Assembly: GCA_036496265.1 (NCBI GenBank)
Contig: DASXLL010000378.1
Location: 1-25,945 of the forward strand
Source of the DNA: CAYLLN01 sp036496265
GTDB lineage: Bacteria; Planctomycetota; Planctomycetia; Pirellulales; Pirellulaceae
Length of the DNA stretch: 25,945 nucleotides
Direction of reading: 5' to 3'
Shown here: positions 7,080 through 15,234 of the stretch, one piece after another
Layout of the letters: the number at the start of each line of letters is the position of its first letter
How positions within the stretch are numbered: position 1 is the first letter of the stretch
Translations under genes and position numbers: made by a program
The notes under the pieces: generated by a model
What the model was told of the DNA's origin: nothing
Databases searched by the model: none
The model's input: only the letters and a program-made list of their open reading frames with translations

Positions 7080-7613
7080 ATGAACACCAACCCGCCTGCC
7101 ACCGAACCGCAAGTCGAAATCAACCTCCGCGACCCAACCGTCGCCGCGATCCTCGCCTGGCTGATCCCCGGCGCCGGCCACCTCTACCAGCGCCGCACCG
7201 GTAAGGGCCTCCTGTTCATGATCTGCATCCTCGGCATTTACTTCTTTGGCCTCGCCCTCGGCGAAGGCAAAGTCGTCTATGCCTCCTGGAACCAGGTCGA
7301 TCGTCGCTGGCAGTTTCCGCTGCAGGCTGGCGTCGGCCTCCCCGCTATCCCCGCTGTCGTGCAGAGCATGACCGTTCGCCGCGGCAATCCGCCCCTCATG
7401 GGCGGCATCATGGCGCCGCCGAAAACCCAGGATGAGCTCGCGAGTTGGCACTATCTACTCGCCCAGCGATTCGACATCGGTACGCTCTACACCATGGTCG
7501 CCGGCCTCTTAAACATCCTCGCCATCTGGGACGCCTACGGCGGCCCCGTCATCACCGACCCCGGCAAAGAACGCGGCCCTCCGGATGACCCAAAATCAAA
7601 AGACAAAAAATGA
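7080..7613 (+). CDS. DUF6677-like integral membrane protein
   Basis: 177 residues. Near the N-terminus VAAILAWLIPGAGHLYQRRTGKG matches the first-helix pattern of small TM2-like and DUF6677 proteins: a hydrophobic stretch, PGAGHLYQ, then a basic turn. A second membrane helix follows (LLFMICILGIYFFGLALG, ~44-61), and another near the end (TMVAGLLNILAIWDAY, ~142-157). The middle section carries a QAGVGLPAIPA stretch and the tail is charged (DDPKSKDKK). I recall DUF6677 as largely planctomycete and functionally unassigned. The next gene also encodes a small membrane protein 97 bp downstream, so the two may work together. The start lies just after the double palindrome, with no clear ribosome site. 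Confidence 0.7.
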   Translation: MNTNPPATEPQVEINLRDPTVAAILAWLIPGAGHLYQRRTGKGLLFMICILGIYFFGLALGEGKVVYASWNQVDRRWQFPLQAGVGLPAIPAVVQSMTVRRGNPPLMGGIMAPPKTQDELASWHYLLAQRFDIGTLYTMVAGLLNILAIWDAYGGPVITDPGKERGPPDDPKSKDKK

Positions 7614-7675
7614 CGAATGACAAATTAGGTGCAAAAACGCTAAGCATGGTTTTGAATTTCATGCGTTGAATTTGT

Positions 7676-7710
7676 TTCGTGCTTCGAGTTTCGGATTTCG
7701 AATTTCTACC
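7676..7710 (+). repeat. Heptamer tandem array TTCGNNN ending at a start codon
   Basis: TTCGTGC, TTCGAGT, TTCGGAT and TTCGAAT follow each other in exact 7-bp phase, then a degenerate TTCTACC, and the ATG at 7711 comes next. The 7-bp phase therefore runs right up to the start codon. No Shine-Dalgarno site is present. Confidence 0.8.
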
Positions 7711-7911
7711 ATGCTGATTGCTTCCACCCTCCAGGCCGCCCAGCTCTGGTACATCGTCCCGCTGATCCTCTCCGTCAGCCTCGTTTACGGCGCCACGCGC
7801 CACGAGTTGCCCCGGCCCATCCTGTATCACGCCTGGCACACCGCCGTCTGGATGGCCGTCTTCATGGGCAGCATCTTCGTCGTCCTCTGGCTTGTATCGC
7901 TTTGGGTATAG
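7711..7911 (+). CDS. Small membrane protein of unknown function
   Basis: 66 residues from the ATG at 7711. An ATG 45 bp upstream is in frame, but the extra residues (MNLFRASSFGFRIST) would be a translation of the heptamer repeat, so the shorter start is preferred. Two hydrophobic segments are visible: residues ~12-27 (LWYIVPLILSVSLVYG) and ~44-65 (AVWMAVFMGSIFVVLWLVSL). Between them is a conserved-looking RHELPRPILYHAW turn. The gene lies between the DUF6677-like gene and the flavoprotein gene on the same strand, consistent with a small operon. I do not recognise a functional family. Confidence 0.65.
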   Translation: MLIASTLQAAQLWYIVPLILSVSLVYGATRHELPRPILYHAWHTAVWMAVFMGSIFVVLWLVSLWV

Positions 7912-7918
7912 CAAAACT

Positions 7919-7946
7919 TTGAACTTTGAACGTTGAACATTGAACC
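7919..7946 (+). repeat. Heptamer tandem array TTGAACN containing a start codon
   Basis: TTGAACT, TTGAACG, TTGAACA and TTGAACC occur at 7919, 7926, 7933 and 7940. The TTG of the fourth unit is the start codon of the flavoprotein gene. The array fills the 28-bp gap after the small membrane gene. Confidence 0.85.
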
Positions 7947-9175
7947 GCTACGAAGTAGTCGTCATCGGCGCCGGTGCCGCGGGCCTCGTCGCCGCATCCG
8001 AAGCCGCCTCCCGCGGCCGCAAAACGCTGCTGCTGGAGAAAAACCGCCGGCCAGGCGTGAAGATTCTCATTTCCGGGGGGACACGCTGCAATCTGACGCA
8101 CGCCACCGACAAATGGGGCATTGTGAAAGCCTACGGCGACCAAGGCAATTTTCTCCACTCCTCCCTCGCCGCGCTTTCGCCGTCCGATCTTGTGAAAATG
8201 ATCGAAGACGAAGGCGTTCCAACCAAAGTCGAAGAAACCGGCAAAATTTTCCCCGTCAGCAACCGCGCCACCGACATCCTCGACGCGCTAATGAAGCGAT
8301 TTACCCGCACCAATGCTGAACTATCCCTCGAAGAGCTCGCCCAACGCATCGAACGCCTCGCAGACGCCAACATGTTTCGCATCACCACCAATCGCCGCGA
8401 GCTGACAACAGAGAGAATCATCATCACCGTCGGCGGCCAGTCGTATCCGGGCAGCGGCACCACCGGCGACGGTTACGCCTGGGCCGCGGCTTTCGGCCAC
8501 ACGATCGTTCCGCCCCGCCCCGCCCTGGTGCCGCTCGTCACAGAAGAGCCGTGGGTTCGGGCCTTAAGTGGCGTCACAATTCCGGATGTGGAATTGAAGC
8601 TGCGAGTTTCCAGCAATCCCAAACCGCTCGACTCCCGCCGCGGCTCCGTGCTGTTCACCCATTTCGGACTCTCCGGCCCCGCCGTCCTCGACATTAGTCG
8701 CGCGTTTACCGCACTTGAAACGCCCGCTGCCCAGTTGACTTGCGATTTCGTTCCGACGCTCTCCGCCGAAAATATCGAGGAGCGGATTCGCCGGGCTGCC
8801 AACGCCGACGGCAAACAGCACCTGGTTAACCTTGTGGCCGAATTCTTGCCGCGCCGCCTGGCGGAAAGCCTGCTCGATCGAGCCAGCCTCACCCATCAGG
8901 CCCGCCTTGGCGAATTTTCTAAGGCCAACCGGGCGTTGCTGATCGGAGCGATTAAGTCCACGGTCATACGCATCACCGGCACTCGCGGCTTCGCCAAAGC
9001 CGAAGTTACCGCCGGCGGGATTGCCCTCGACGAAGTCGATAGCCGGACGATGCAAAGCAAGCTTTCGCCTGGGCTCTATTTCGCCGGTGAAGTCCTCGAC
9101 CTCGACGGTCCCATCGGCGGCTACAACTTTCAAGCTGCATTTAGCACCGGCGTGCTCGCGGGACGGAGCATCTAA
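7940..9175 (+). CDS. HI0933/BaiN-type FAD-dependent oxidoreductase
   Basis: 411 residues. The N-terminal dinucleotide-binding fold reads VVVIGAGAAG (G10-x-G12-x-x-G15), with E33 at the end of strand 2 to hold the ribose of FAD. The family signature follows as SGGTRCNLT (45-53). The C-terminal FAD-contact region is also typical: TAGGIALDEVDSRTMQS, then GLYFAGEVLDLDGPIGGYN near the end. The family (HI0933, YhiN, BaiN/RdsA) contains cytoplasmic flavin reductases; the substrate here is unknown. The start is TTG at 7940: an in-frame TGA lies two codons upstream and no ATG or GTG occurs before the FAD motif. The TTG belongs to a heptamer repeat unit, which is unusual. Length is normal and the gene looks intact. 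Confidence 0.9.
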   Translation: MNRYEVVVIGAGAAGLVAASEAASRGRKTLLLEKNRRPGVKILISGGTRCNLTHATDKWGIVKAYGDQGNFLHSSLAALSPSDLVKMIEDEGVPTKVEETGKIFPVSNRATDILDALMKRFTRTNAELSLEELAQRIERLADANMFRITTNRRELTTERIIITVGGQSYPGSGTTGDGYAWAAAFGHTIVPPRPALVPLVTEEPWVRALSGVTIPDVELKLRVSSNPKPLDSRRGSVLFTHFGLSGPAVLDISRAFTALETPAAQLTCDFVPTLSAENIEERIRRAANADGKQHLVNLVAEFLPRRLAESLLDRASLTHQARLGEFSKANRALLIGAIKSTVIRITGTRGFAKAEVTAGGIALDEVDSRTMQSKLSPGLYFAGEVLDLDGPIGGYNFQAAFSTGVLAGRSI

Positions 9176-9442
9176 TCAGCCGCTTCCGATGGGAAGTCGA
9201 TCGATTTCACGCGAACTTAACCCGCAACTTATCGTCACCTTGGAACGAATTTTTGGTCAAAGCGGCGCCGAGAGAGCGAATTTCACTAGTTATGATGCGC
9301 AGTAGCGGTTAGGATGAACCCCGCTGATCGGACCGCCCCGCTAGGATCTGGCTTCTCTCAGGCGGCGATAGTTTTGCGAGAAAATCATTGCAAGACACAG
9401 CACGGACGTTTTGTTCTGTGGTCTTGCATGAAGGTAGCTCGC
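9176..9442. other. Gene-free gap before the VWA gene
   Basis: No gene is supported. The reading frame of the next gene is open back to an ATG at 9314, but those extra residues have no hydrophobic or family pattern. A TATGAT hexamer at 9291-9296 could be a -10 box, but no convincing -35 box lies 16-18 bp upstream, so no promoter is called. Confidence 0.4.
9431..9434 (+). promoter_or_regulatory. Ribosome binding site deciding the VWA start
   Basis: AAGG (in GAAGGTAG) lies 8 nt before the ATG at 9443 and supports that start over the in-frame ATGs at 9314 and 9428. Confidence 0.45.
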
Positions 9443-11974
9443 ATGTCTTACACATTCTGCGCGCGAAGTGCGCTGTTATTGGCTCTCGTGGCGTGTTGGC
9501 CGGCATTTGTGCTGGGTGAAACATTAAATTCTCGTTTGGCGACGTACCACCAAGACGGCCAAAGTTACTTTGCACTCAGCCTGCTATCGCAGACGACGGC
9601 CGACCCGGCCCAGAAAAACGACGTTGTTATTCTTGTCGATACCTCAGCCAGCCAAGTCGGACGGTATCGCGCGGAAGAGCTGGCCGCCGTTCAGGCAGTT
9701 TTGGCCGGCCTCTTACCGAACGATCGCGTGCAGCTCATGGCGGTCGATATGAAGGCCACGCCCCTTAGCTCGGGCTTTGTCGCGCCTCAGGGCCCAGAGA
9801 TGCAGGCTGCCTTGGCCAAGCTCAACGGCCGCACGCCCCTTGGCGCCACCGACCTGGATTCTGGTTTGCGAACGGCAGCCAAGAGCTTTGCCGGCGAAGG
9901 AGCAGCCCGGACGATCATTTACATCGGCGACGCCATGAGCAAGGCCAACGCCTTCACCGACGCCACGCTGCGAGCGCTGATCGCCGACTTACGAGGTCAG
10001 CAAGTGACCGTGTCGAGTTATGTGGTTGGCCAAGCGTCAAACCAACCGCTCATGGCAGCGCTGGCGAATCATACGGGAGGGGTGATTGAAACCGATCGAT
10101 CCGATGCCAACGCCGCCGCCGCGAGCGGCCGCGCTTTGGCGGAGGCTGTGCACGGCTCGGTCATTTGGTCGAGCGAGACCTTGCTGCCAGCCAACATGAC
10201 GGCTTTTCCCAGCGAGATGCCGCCGCTAAGAACCGATCGCGACTCGATTCTCGTGGGACTTCTCGTTCCCAACGCCCCGGTGACTGTGCGGATGGATGGC
10301 ACACTCAACGGCAAGCCGGTGAAGCTGGGTTGGTCCGCGACGCCCGAAAAATCGAGCGACGATTTCGCATTTCTTCCGAAGCTGGTCGAGTTGGCAAGAA
10401 GCGATAGCGGGTTGTCGCTGCCGACCGCCGGTTCCGGGGGTTTGAAACAGGCTGCCTGGCTGACGATGCATAGTGCCGAGCAATTCACCAAGCTGGGCCA
10501 TGAGGCCCTCGCGTCCGGCAATTTCGATGGCGCTGCGAAGGTCGCCGCCGCGGCTCTCGTCCGCGATCCCGGCAATCCAGAGGCGATCGCTATCAAAGAA
10601 GCTTCCCGCAAGGCACTGCTCGTGGCGAAAACACCGGCGACGACCGAGCCGGAGCTGAGGATGACCGGATTAACCACGCCGATGGCGCCCAGCGGGCTGT
10701 TAGCCGAAATGCTTGCCGAGCCGCCCGGTTTTCTCGCCCGCGTGGAAGACGAACAGCGGGTATTAGCGGGCAAAATGCAGGCGGAAGTCGATAACAGTCT
10801 GGCAGCCGCGCGCAGGACGATGGTAACGAATCCCGACCAAGCGGAGCAGGACCTGAAAATGACGCTCGAAGGCGTCGAGCGGACGCCTGAGCTTAACCCC
10901 GAAATCCGCAGCCAGCTTCGCCGTAAGCTGGAAAACGCCGTGCGACTTGCCAGGCAGGAAAAGATTCGGGTCGATCAGTCGGTAGCCGTTCAACAAGAGC
11001 AAAAAGCGGCGGCGCGCGAGCAAGAACGGCTGAACGATGCATTGGCCATTCAGACTTCACGGATCAAGCAGGTGGTTGATCGGTTTGAGTCGCTGATGGC
11101 CGAGCAGCGCTACGCCGTGGCCGATGAAACGATCGTGCCGGAGGTCCAGCGCCTCGCGCCGAATACGTCCATCGATCAATCGATTACCCAAGGCGGCCGT
11201 CTGATCCGAAATGTAAATGAGATGCAAAATGTGGTGGTACTACGACACAACAACTATTTGCGGACGCTCTTCTCCGTGGAGTTGTCGTTTGTGCCATTTC
11301 CCGACGAGCCGCCGGTCGTTTATATGCCCGCCGAGCAATGGGAAGACTTGACCATCCGCCGTCTCAAGTACAAAGCCGTCGATTTAGGAAAACAGGGTGG
11401 CGCGGAGCAAAGAATTTATGGCGAGCTAAACAAGAACACTACCATCGATGTCGTGGAAATGCCGCTTAAAGACGTCATTCTCTATCTGACGGAAACGCAC
11501 AACATTCCGATCGTACTGAGCCTCAAGAAGCTGGAAGAAGCCAGCGTCAGCGCTGACACACCGGTGACCAAGAGTTTGCGGAGCATTACCCTCCGCTCGG
11601 CACTGCGGCTGATCTTGAAGGACTTGGAGCTGACTTATGTCGTGCGTGATGAAGTGCTGCAGATCACGACGCCCGAGGATGCCGAGAGCCAGCTGATCAC
11701 GAAGGTCTATCCGGTGGGGGACTTGGTTATTCCGATCATGTCGGGCGGCGGCGGCATGATGGGCGGCATGGGCGGTGGCATGATGGGCGGTATGGGTGGC
11801 GGAATGGGCGGTATGGGTGGCGGAATGGGCGGCATGGGTGGTGGCATGGGCGGTATGGGTGGCGGCATGGGCGGAGGCATGGGCGGGATGGGTGGTGGTG
11901 GAATGGGCGGCGGCATGTTCGCGGTCCAGGACGTCATCTGTCTGGGAACCAAAAAGCCTAGCGAAGCCCGGTAA
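9443..11974 (+). CDS. Exported VWA-domain protein with STN/secretin-like domain and Gly-Met-rich tail
   Basis: 843 residues from the ATG at 9443, which gives a signal peptide (MSYTFCARSALLLALVACWP..., cleavage near VLG/ET). The VWA domain covers ~60-240, with MIDAS motif D66-T-S68-A-S70, a Thr in GATDLDSG and an Asp in YIGDAMS, so metal-dependent ligand binding is possible. A middle helical region (~380-600) contains coiled-coil-like Gln/Glu/Arg/Ala stretches. Residues ~663-745 (TTIDVVEMPLKDVILYLTE ... LRSALRLILKDLELTYV) match the small STN/secretin N-terminal-like fold often seen in planctomycete proteins, ending VYPVGDLVIP. Then comes a ~60-residue tail of GGM and GGGM repeats, ending MFAVQDVICLGTKKP. 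Function is unknown; envelope assembly or secretion is a reasonable guess. It faces another VWA gene, 12 bp between stop codons. Confidence 0.82.
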   Translation: MSYTFCARSALLLALVACWPAFVLGETLNSRLATYHQDGQSYFALSLLSQTTADPAQKNDVVILVDTSASQVGRYRAEELAAVQAVLAGLLPNDRVQLMAVDMKATPLSSGFVAPQGPEMQAALAKLNGRTPLGATDLDSGLRTAAKSFAGEGAARTIIYIGDAMSKANAFTDATLRALIADLRGQQVTVSSYVVGQASNQPLMAALANHTGGVIETDRSDANAAAASGRALAEAVHGSVIWSSETLLPANMTAFPSEMPPLRTDRDSILVGLLVPNAPVTVRMDGTLNGKPVKLGWSATPEKSSDDFAFLPKLVELARSDSGLSLPTAGSGGLKQAAWLTMHSAEQFTKLGHEALASGNFDGAAKVAAAALVRDPGNPEAIAIKEASRKALLVAKTPATTEPELRMTGLTTPMAPSGLLAEMLAEPPGFLARVEDEQRVLAGKMQAEVDNSLAAARRTMVTNPDQAEQDLKMTLEGVERTPELNPEIRSQLRRKLENAVRLARQEKIRVDQSVAVQQEQKAAAREQERLNDALAIQTSRIKQVVDRFESLMAEQRYAVADETIVPEVQRLAPNTSIDQSITQGGRLIRNVNEMQNVVVLRHNNYLRTLFSVELSFVPFPDEPPVVYMPAEQWEDLTIRRLKYKAVDLGKQGGAEQRIYGELNKNTTIDVVEMPLKDVILYLTETHNIPIVLSLKKLEEASVSADTPVTKSLRSITLRSALRLILKDLELTYVVRDEVLQITTPEDAESQLITKVYPVGDLVIPIMSGGGGMMGGMGGGMMGGMGGGMGGMGGGMGGMGGGMGGMGGGMGGGMGGMGGGGMGGGMFAVQDVICLGTKKPSEAR
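11739..11918 (+). repeat. Coding tandem repeat for Gly-Met-rich tail
   Basis: Imperfect repeats of GGCGGTATGGGTGGCGGAAT type (units of 9-21 bp) encode GGM, GGGM and GGMM blocks. Variation is mostly at third positions, so the protein pattern is kept while the DNA drifts. Slippage could change its length between strains. Confidence 0.85.
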
Positions 11975-11986
11975 GTCTGGCAGCAG

Positions 11987-14245
11987 CTAGACCAAGCCCC
12001 ATCTTTTGCGCAGGAACCATTCGCCGGCTAGCACAGCGGTCAACAAGAAGAAAAACACCCACGCATCGCCAGACGTTCCTGCGAGCTTCCACCGCGTCTG
12101 TCGCACTTCATATTCGGGCGGCCGCTTGTTGAGCTCCGCGATCAACTCCGGCAAGTCTTCCGGCGCCACGGCGCGGCCGCCTTCTTGTCGCGTCCAAGCG
12201 GCGAGCGATTGCATCAGGTCAGGATCCGCGGCAGGCGTGCTCAGCTCGACATCGCGATCGAAGACGAGAAACTCGGAGCGTGCCGTACCAACGAGTCGAT
12301 TGCCTTCATAAGCCGTCGTCTCAATCGCGTAGTCGCCCGCCGCGCTCGGCTGCAAGCTGCCGTGGAATTCGTCCTTGTCGACGGTCAGGTTCAGCGGTTC
12401 GCGCCGGCCCCCGGGATGAACCACAGTCGTGTCCAGCCGCGCCCCTGCCAGCGGATCTCCCGCCGCGGATCGCGCTCCCGCGCGAATGGCCAGCTTCGTG
12501 CCCGGATTCAGCCGCCGCTGATCGAGCTTGATCCACACATTGTCCGTCGCTGTGTCGTCGTGCTTGACGAGCCACAGAATAATCTGTCGCCAAAAGCGAT
12601 TGTGCTCGCGACCAAAACCCAATAGTGGCCAGCGATACGTCGAATCTCCGGCGAATGCCAGCGTTCGACCCGCGCCATATTCGCCGCTGACCAAGAGCGG
12701 CTCTCCACGCTGCGATTCGAGCAGAATGCGAACGCCAGACTCTTGCTTGATACCGCTGAACCGATTGGCCCAGGCTAGAGGCGGCAACCGCGACCAGATC
12801 GCCGCATTATCCGCGTCCCCGCTCAACCGCGTGATGGCGTGCGATCCGACGGGAATCATCGCCGGTCCTTTGATGAACAGCTCTTCGAGCTTGGGACCCG
12901 AAAAATCGGCCGAATCGACAGAACTAATAGCAATTGGCAGCGCCTCGCCGATCTTCGTCCCGCGCCAATGCCCGCGACCAAAGCTGCCGTTGCCGCCGAG
13001 CATTAAGAGGCCCTTGCCTTTCTCGACCGCGGCCGCCAGCCGCATATCATTCGCTGGTCCCAGAGCCGCCTGATCGACGTCCCCCAAAATAAATGCGTCG
13101 TATTTGGTTGTGAAATCGCGTGGCAAATCGACCGGCCACCTTTGCCGGTTGCGAGGATCGACGTAGTAGTCGTCCAGTTCGATATCCGGCGACGCATTGA
13201 TCGCCCGCCGGACGGCTCGCTGCTCGAAAGGCAGGTTGCCATACAGGTAAAGCACGCGCAATCCGCCCTCCAGAACCGTCAAGAAGGCATCAAGCGAATT
13301 ATTCTTCGTGACTTGCTCGTCCGGCTGGGGGTCGGCCCTGAGCGTCAAGCGATAATGGCCAGGCGTCTGCGGTGTGTGGGGAAACTCAACTTCCACTTGG
13401 CGGTTGTCTTCGCTGGCGCGGATCATCCGGCGGCCGATGCTTTGCGTATGGTTCTTCTCGTCGGTAAGCAACAGCTCCACCGGCAAGTCCTGTTTGGCAT
13501 ACCCACGAATTCGCACCAGGCCGCGAACGACGAGCTCGTTTTTGACGAAAACCGTGAACTGCTCATCTAGCCGATCGATCGCAATATCGCGAGCCTGCGC
13601 GGCGTCGCCGGCGAGGCCAAAAGTGACCGTATAAAGCGGCGCTGCGAAGTCGTCACGAACACGGCGGGCCGCTTGCTGCGTCTCGACTTGCGGATCGAAC
13701 GCCGTCTGTGCGCCGTCACCGAGCAAAAGCACGCCCGCCAGCGGCTTGCCTTGCTCGCCGGCAAGCGCCTGACTTAGGCAAGTGCCAATATCGGTCTGCT
13801 CGCCGATCGGCCCGTCGGGAAATTTAATTCGGCCAGCCGAGAATTCCAGCGGGTGCAGTTTTTGGTCGTAGCCAATGACTCTAACCTGAGCTTTGGCTGC
13901 CAGACGGCCCAATTCGTCCTGCGCGCGCATCAGCGCCGCTTGCTGCGCCTGCCAGCGTTTTTGATCGCTGCGGCCGCTCGGCAAATTCATGCTGCGGCTG
14001 GTGTCGAGCAGCACCAAGAAGGTGCTCAGCCGGGGACTTTTGATTGTGGTGATCCACGTCGGTCGCAACAGCGCGAGAATCGCCAGCAACACGGCGATGA
14101 ATTGCAAGACATTGAGCACGCGGGCACGTCGTTTTGACAGCGATCCATATTGCGGTCTGACGGCCAAGGTCGCGAGCAAGGCGGCTGCAACAATGATTAC
14201 CGCGAGGTAACTGCCGAAAACTGGTTCGAAGCCAAGTTGGGACAC
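11987..14245 (-). CDS. Membrane VWA protein with glutamine-amidotransferase-like domain
   Basis: 752 residues. Two N-terminal membrane helices (~12-29 and ~44-60) precede a VWA domain starting FLVLLDTSRSM, with MIDAS D81-T-S83-R-S85. A beta-rich stretch follows (CARDB-like, ~250-330), then a class-I glutamine amidotransferase-like fold (~340-540) with LYLYGNLPFEQRAVRRAI, YDAFILGDVD and GLLMLGGNGSFGRGHW. The nucleophile-type Cys of true amidotransferases is not evident, so this domain is probably not catalytic. A last membrane helix (~725-745, VFFFLLTAVLAGEWFL) precedes the basic end. This arrangement is common in planctomycetes beside BatA-like VWA/MoxR clusters, but no MoxR gene is seen here. 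The start is GTG at 14245, preceded by a heptamer array. The gene probably lies downstream of the DUF1080 gene on the same transcript. Confidence 0.85.
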   Translation of the reverse strand: MSQLGFEPVFGSYLAVIIVAAALLATLAVRPQYGSLSKRRARVLNVLQFIAVLLAILALLRPTWITTIKSPRLSTFLVLLDTSRSMNLPSGRSDQKRWQAQQAALMRAQDELGRLAAKAQVRVIGYDQKLHPLEFSAGRIKFPDGPIGEQTDIGTCLSQALAGEQGKPLAGVLLLGDGAQTAFDPQVETQQAARRVRDDFAAPLYTVTFGLAGDAAQARDIAIDRLDEQFTVFVKNELVVRGLVRIRGYAKQDLPVELLLTDEKNHTQSIGRRMIRASEDNRQVEVEFPHTPQTPGHYRLTLRADPQPDEQVTKNNSLDAFLTVLEGGLRVLYLYGNLPFEQRAVRRAINASPDIELDDYYVDPRNRQRWPVDLPRDFTTKYDAFILGDVDQAALGPANDMRLAAAVEKGKGLLMLGGNGSFGRGHWRGTKIGEALPIAISSVDSADFSGPKLEELFIKGPAMIPVGSHAITRLSGDADNAAIWSRLPPLAWANRFSGIKQESGVRILLESQRGEPLLVSGEYGAGRTLAFAGDSTYRWPLLGFGREHNRFWRQIILWLVKHDDTATDNVWIKLDQRRLNPGTKLAIRAGARSAAGDPLAGARLDTTVVHPGGRREPLNLTVDKDEFHGSLQPSAAGDYAIETTAYEGNRLVGTARSEFLVFDRDVELSTPAADPDLMQSLAAWTRQEGGRAVAPEDLPELIAELNKRPPEYEVRQTRWKLAGTSGDAWVFFFLLTAVLAGEWFLRKRWGLV

Positions 14246-14250
14246 GGGGG

Positions 14251-14285
14251 CGCCAGAAGTCAGACGACGGAGGTCGGAAGTCAGA
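14251..14285 (-). repeat. Heptamer tandem array NGNCNGA upstream of a GTG start
   Basis: Five 7-bp units on the plus strand (CGCCAGA, AGTCAGA, CGACGGA, GGTCGGA, AGTCAGA) share G, C, G and A at fixed positions. Read from the minus strand, the array ends 5 bp before the GTG start at 14245. It fills most of the 53-bp gap after the DUF1080 gene. Confidence 0.7.
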
Positions 14286-14298
14286 TGTCTGTTGGGAC

Positions 14299-15105
14299 CT
14301 ATTCCTTGAGCACCATGATCTCGACCTTGCGAAACTCGATGGGATGGCTTTCAGATTGCAGGGAAATATATCCCTCGCTGATCAATCGATTATCGCCTTT
14401 GATCAAGGGCCGTGCGGTCGCGTCGCTGTCGTCGTATTGCGGCTGCTCATAACTAATTACCGACTCGCCGTTGATGTAGTGCGTGATCGTTTTATCCCCA
14501 TGCACTTCGACCTCCGCCGTGACCCATTGATCGCCATCGTAGGTTTTCGATTTTGAGTTGGTGCAATGCCGCTTGATCAACTCGCCGTTGATGACGACGT
14601 GTGTGCCGGGCGTACACAGATTACCGGTCGTGCGGCTGCCTTTGCCGAGACCGCCGAGAAACTGGACTTCAATGGAGACGGGAAAATCCTGGTCCTTGTC
14701 CATCGTCTGCGGCGGCTGGCAATGCAGCATGACGCCGCTATTGCGAGTGGCCCAACCTTCACCGCCAGGGCATTGCTCGCCGACAAACCGATATTCGACC
14801 CGCAGCCGATAGTGCGAAAACTTGTCTTTGTAAAAAATGTGGCCGTACTTGCGGTCAAATTGTTTGTATTGATCGTACGACACCTTCATGACGCCGTCTT
14901 CGACGCGAAACGTATCGCCGAAATTGTTGCCCAGCTCATAGCCCTTGATTTTCGGCGTCCAGCCGGCCAGGTCTTGGCCGTTGAAAAGACTAACCCAGAC
15001 CCCGGGAGTTGCCTTGGCGTCTTCCGCCTTCGTGGCGGCTGAGCCCAGAGCTAACGATAGGGCGGCGATCGCGGACAGAAGCAGTGCGGTCAGACGGCCA
15101 GGCAT
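14299..15105 (-). CDS. DUF1080 (3-keto-disaccharide hydrolase-like) exported protein
   Basis: 268 residues. A signal peptide is clear (MPGRLTALLLSAIAALSLALGSA, cleavage near residue 27). The rest is one LamG-like jelly roll of the DUF1080 type: it opens WVSLFNGQDLAGWTP, has FRVEDGVMKV, the NSGVMLHC core strand, SIEVQFLGG, and closes EGYISLQSESHPIEFRKVEI. The family is very expanded in planctomycetes and includes 3-keto-glycoside hydrolases; many members have no assigned activity. It is likely periplasmic or secreted and acts on glycans. On the minus strand GAGGA lies ~11 nt before the ATG. The VWA/amidotransferase-like gene follows 53 bp downstream on the same strand. Confidence 0.9.
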   Translation of the reverse strand: MPGRLTALLLSAIAALSLALGSAATKAEDAKATPGVWVSLFNGQDLAGWTPKIKGYELGNNFGDTFRVEDGVMKVSYDQYKQFDRKYGHIFYKDKFSHYRLRVEYRFVGEQCPGGEGWATRNSGVMLHCQPPQTMDKDQDFPVSIEVQFLGGLGKGSRTTGNLCTPGTHVVINGELIKRHCTNSKSKTYDGDQWVTAEVEVHGDKTITHYINGESVISYEQPQYDDSDATARPLIKGDNRLISEGYISLQSESHPIEFRKVEIMVLKE

Positions 15106-15234
15106 TTTGCGGTGTCCTCAACGGTGAATGACGGAGCGAGTCCTCCCTTTAAAGCATAACGCGGCGCACGCTCGCCGCAGAGAGTGGACGCGCCAGGCCC
15201 GGAAAGCTGTCGAATTGTTAGTGGCCGCACAGAA

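Noticed and set aside
7601..7627. Two AATGAC heptamers around the stop of the DUF6677-like gene
   Set aside because: Only two units, in an A-rich stretch; not distinguishable from chance.
9314..9442. Longer start for the exported VWA protein
   Set aside because: The extra 43 residues have no ribosome site and would place the signal peptide internally; the ATG at 9443 has AAGG 8 nt upstream.
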